Shown here: positions 5,532-6,987 of the stretch, piece after piece
How positions within the stretch are numbered: the first letter of the stretch is position 1
Layout of the letters: each line of letters opens with the position of its first letter
Origin: Acholeplasmataceae bacterium
GTDB taxonomy: Bacteria; Bacillota_I; Bacilli_A; Acholeplasmatales; Acholeplasmataceae
Length of the DNA stretch: 6,987 nucleotides
Assembly: GCA_030656435.1 (NCBI GenBank)
Contig: JAUSOA010000234.1
Location: 1 to 6,987, forward strand
Reading direction: 5' to 3'
Notes under the pieces: model-generated
Told to the model about the DNA's origin: nothing
The model's database searches: none
Seen by the model: the letters and a program-made list of their open reading frames with translations, nothing else
Made by a program: the position numbers and the translations under genes

Positions 5532-6671
5532 ATGTATGAACTGATTAACAAATTTATCGATAAACTGATTCATGAATCGACACCAGATAAGCCTATTTGG
5601 AATATAGAATCTATCAACGCTGGCAAAGCTCCACATTGGAACTATATTGATGGCTGTATGATGACTTCTTTAATTGAGTTATACAAAGAAACCAATGATT
5701 CTAAATATATGAATTTCGTCTCTAAATTTATCGATTATTATGTATTTGAGGATGGATCGATTCGAGGATATCAGATCGAAAACTATAATGTCGATGATAT
5801 TTGTGAGAGTAGAGTGCTTTTCGATTTATATCGTTTAACCAATAACAAGAAATATTTAAAGGCAATCGAACTCACCTATACACACATTCAAACACAACCT
5901 AGAACCGATGAAGGAAATTTTTGGCATAAAAAAATCTATCCAAATCAAGTCTGGTTAGATGGTCTATTTATGGCACAACCCTTTTATACAAGATATGAAA
6001 CTAAATTCAATAACAAAAGAAATTATTCTGATATCGTTAACCAATTCAAAAATGTTAGAAGGTTAATGTTTGATGAAAATAAAAAGTTATATTATCATGG
6101 ATATGACTCCAAAAAATCAATTTTTTGGGCAAATCCAGTCACTGGATTATCTAAGAATTTTTGGTTAAGAGCCATCGGTTGGTTTGTAGTTGCGATTGTT
6201 GATGTCGCCGGTTATATGGATGATGAAGATATCAAAAATAGTTTCTTCTCTCCTCTTTTAAAAGAGATAGTCGATGGACTTCTAGCTCATCAAGAACAAA
6301 ATTCAAAAATGTTTTATCAAGTTGTTGATCAAAGAGATAGAGAAGGAAATTACCTTGAAGCCTCTGGTAGTGCACTCGTAAGCTATGCGATTCTAAAAGG
6401 GGCACGATTAGGTTTACTGAGTAAAGAATACGAACAAATTGGGCTAGATATCTTTAATGGTATTCAAAAGATGTATCTAACTGAAAAAAATGGAGACTTA
6501 AATCTTGGTGGTATATGCTTAGTTGCTGGTCTTGGACCCGAAAATAATCTAAGACGTGATGGGACGTATGCATATTACATTTCTGAACCTATCGTTGAAA
6601 ATGATGCTAAGGGTGTTGGCCCATTAATTATGGCTTACACTGAAGCGATTAAAGCACTAAAACATAAGTGA
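5532..6671 (+). CDS. Glycoside hydrolase family 88/105, unsaturated glucuronyl/rhamnogalacturonyl hydrolase (YteR-like)
   Basis: Cleaves unsaturated uronic acid from the non-reducing end of oligosaccharides made by polysaccharide lyases, by hydrating the C4-C5 double bond; probably cytosolic, as no signal peptide is present. Length is 379 residues, close to B. subtilis YteR (373), in an all-alpha six-hairpin barrel. Residues fall at the YteR positions: D88 in NVDD, D143 (the catalytic acid) in VWLDGLFM at 140-147, H189 in YYHG, and R213 and W217 in WLRAIGW. Also seen are EASGSALVSYAILKG (276-290) and a C-terminal NDAKGVGPLIMAY (357-369) typical of the family. Start ATG 5532 is chosen for AGGAGG and because P2 lies just before. 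Substrate (pectin rhamnogalacturonan, ulvan, glycosaminoglycan) cannot be told apart here, and no lyase or transporter lies beside it. The C-terminus looks complete although an IS element follows directly. Confidence 0.93.
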   Translation: MYELINKFIDKLIHESTPDKPIWNIESINAGKAPHWNYIDGCMMTSLIELYKETNDSKYMNFVSKFIDYYVFEDGSIRGYQIENYNVDDICESRVLFDLYRLTNNKKYLKAIELTYTHIQTQPRTDEGNFWHKKIYPNQVWLDGLFMAQPFYTRYETKFNNKRNYSDIVNQFKNVRRLMFDENKKLYYHGYDSKKSIFWANPVTGLSKNFWLRAIGWFVVAIVDVAGYMDDEDIKNSFFSPLLKEIVDGLLAHQEQNSKMFYQVVDQRDREGNYLEASGSALVSYAILKGARLGLLSKEYEQIGLDIFNGIQKMYLTEKNGDLNLGGICLVAGLGPENNLRRDGTYAYYISEPIVENDAKGVGPLIMAYTEAIKALKHK

Positions 6672-6704
6672 AAAATAAAAAAAGGACCAGACTGTTGATA
6701 AAAG
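6672..6704. mobile_element. Probable terminal region of the IS1182-type element
   Basis: Between the GH105 stop and the transposase stop lie only 33 bp: an A-rich run (6672-6683) and then GGACCAGACTGTTGA (6684-6698). The end of the element must fall here or slightly to the left if the copy is complete. The other end is outside the window, so the terminal inverted repeat and target duplication cannot be checked. Confidence 0.45.
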
Positions 6705-6758
6705 CTAGTTTTGAAACTCCAGTATATTGCTGAACTTCAAAATTGGCTTTTTATTTTT
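6700..6758 (+). terminator. Long hairpin with T runs at the IS end; likely terminator for the GH105 transcript
   Basis: Positions 6700-6715 (AAAAGCTAGTTTTGAA) pair with 6736-6751 (TTCAAAATTGGCTTTT) in a 16-bp stem with two G-U pairs. The 20-nt loop can form a small CAG/CTG inner stem. T runs follow (6748-6752 and 6754-6758). It lies 28 nt after the GH105 stop and would end its transcript, yet it sits inside the 3' end of the transposase gene on the other strand. Confidence 0.6.
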
Positions 6759-6987
6759 GATTTTTCGAGTTATTTTTCTATAAATCCTTAAAAAATATGA
6801 AATCACAGTAGACTTGGACTCAAGTTCTGATAATCTTAATGCCATTATTTTCATATTCATGCATGAAAAAGCGAGCGATATATGATCGCTTACTTTTTTA
6901 AGTCCTCGATAATGTGTGTATCTTCCACCGTGACGTTCTTTGAAATCACCAAAATCTCTTTCAATGGTTTCCTTCCTAAGTGCATAT
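6705..6987 (-). CDS. IS1182-type transposase, C-terminal part only (N-terminus beyond window)
   Basis: A minus-strand frame is open from the right edge to TAG at 6705-6707, giving the last 93 residues of a DDE transposase. Near its start it reads RKETIERDFGDFKERHG, then RYTHYRGLKKV and FSCMNMKIMAL. This matches the C-terminal pattern of IS1182-family transposases (vErvFg..K..hG.ry...rGl.kv...l.f..mNlk.la). E9 in TIERDF, encoded at 6960-6962, is probably the last acidic residue of the DDE triad. After it comes a basic tail (RIYRKITRKIKNKK). No stop or frameshift occurs in the visible part, so the copy could be intact, but this cannot be judged from one end. It converges on the GH105 gene with about 33 bp between stops. 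Confidence 0.85.
   Translation of the reverse strand, partial: YALRKETIERDFGDFKERHGGRYTHYRGLKKVSDHISLAFSCMNMKIMALRLSELESKSTVISYFLRIYRKITRKIKNKKPILKFSNILEFQN

Noticed and set aside
6856..6867. 12-bp palindrome TTCATGCATGAA
   Set aside because: It lies inside well-conserved transposase coding sequence and is not near a promoter.
6874..6890. AGCGAT/ATCGCT hairpin followed by T on the plus strand
   Set aside because: It is inside transposase coding sequence and well past the stronger hairpin at 6700-6758.
1..6987. Mycoplasma code (TGA as tryptophan)
   Set aside because: GH105 ends at TGA at the expected family length and every tryptophan in conserved motifs is TGG, so the standard bacterial code applies.

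Overview
The window is AT-rich and comes from a low-GC Gram-positive-type bacterium. Shine-Dalgarno sites are strong (AAAGGAG, AGGAGG), promoters look sigma-A-like, and terminators are short hairpins followed by T runs. TGA is used as a stop and tryptophan is TGG, so this is the standard bacterial code and not the mycoplasma code. A Bacillota or an Acholeplasma/Izemoplasma-like Mycoplasmatota fits best. This is inferred from composition and gene types; there is no rRNA to settle it.

Layout. Positions 1-2575 (minus strand) hold a tight three-gene unit. An AlkA-type DNA glycosylase comes first, then a short NAD-type 6-phosphogluconate dehydrogenase, then glucose-6-phosphate dehydrogenase (zwf), which runs off the left edge. 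The gaps are 20 nt and a 1-nt TAATG overlap. An extended -10 promoter covered by an 18-bp inverted repeat drives it. Divergent from it is a 90-residue three-helix membrane protein (2727-2999) with a near-consensus promoter and its own terminator. A cytosolic gamma-glutamyltransferase-like Ntn hydrolase follows (3084-4682). It converges on an AhpD-like CxxC protein with an added C-terminal membrane segment (4705-5298, minus, TTG start). The two stop codons are 22 nt apart and share one terminator region. Next is a GH105 unsaturated glucuronyl/rhamnogalacturonyl hydrolase (5532-6671) with two candidate promoters and an exact cre-like catabolite-repression site. At the right edge, on the minus strand, is the C-terminal part of an IS1182-type transposase; the IS end appears to lie just past the GH105 stop codon.

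How the genes fit together. zwf and gnd are the two oxidative steps of the pentose phosphate pathway, and their coupling to a base-excision repair gene is the most unusual link. The AhpD-like protein suggests thiol or peroxide chemistry. The GH105 enzyme would release unsaturated uronic acids from pectin- or glycosaminoglycan-type oligosaccharides, but no lyase, transporter or uronate pathway gene lies beside it here. I see no CRISPR array, tRNA, rRNA, phage module or clear defence system, and no gene-free stretch longer than 300 bases. Most of the window is ordinary metabolism. The more novel signals are regulatory: the inverted repeat at the repair/PPP operon, the cre site with phased repeats at GH105, and the IS boundary.
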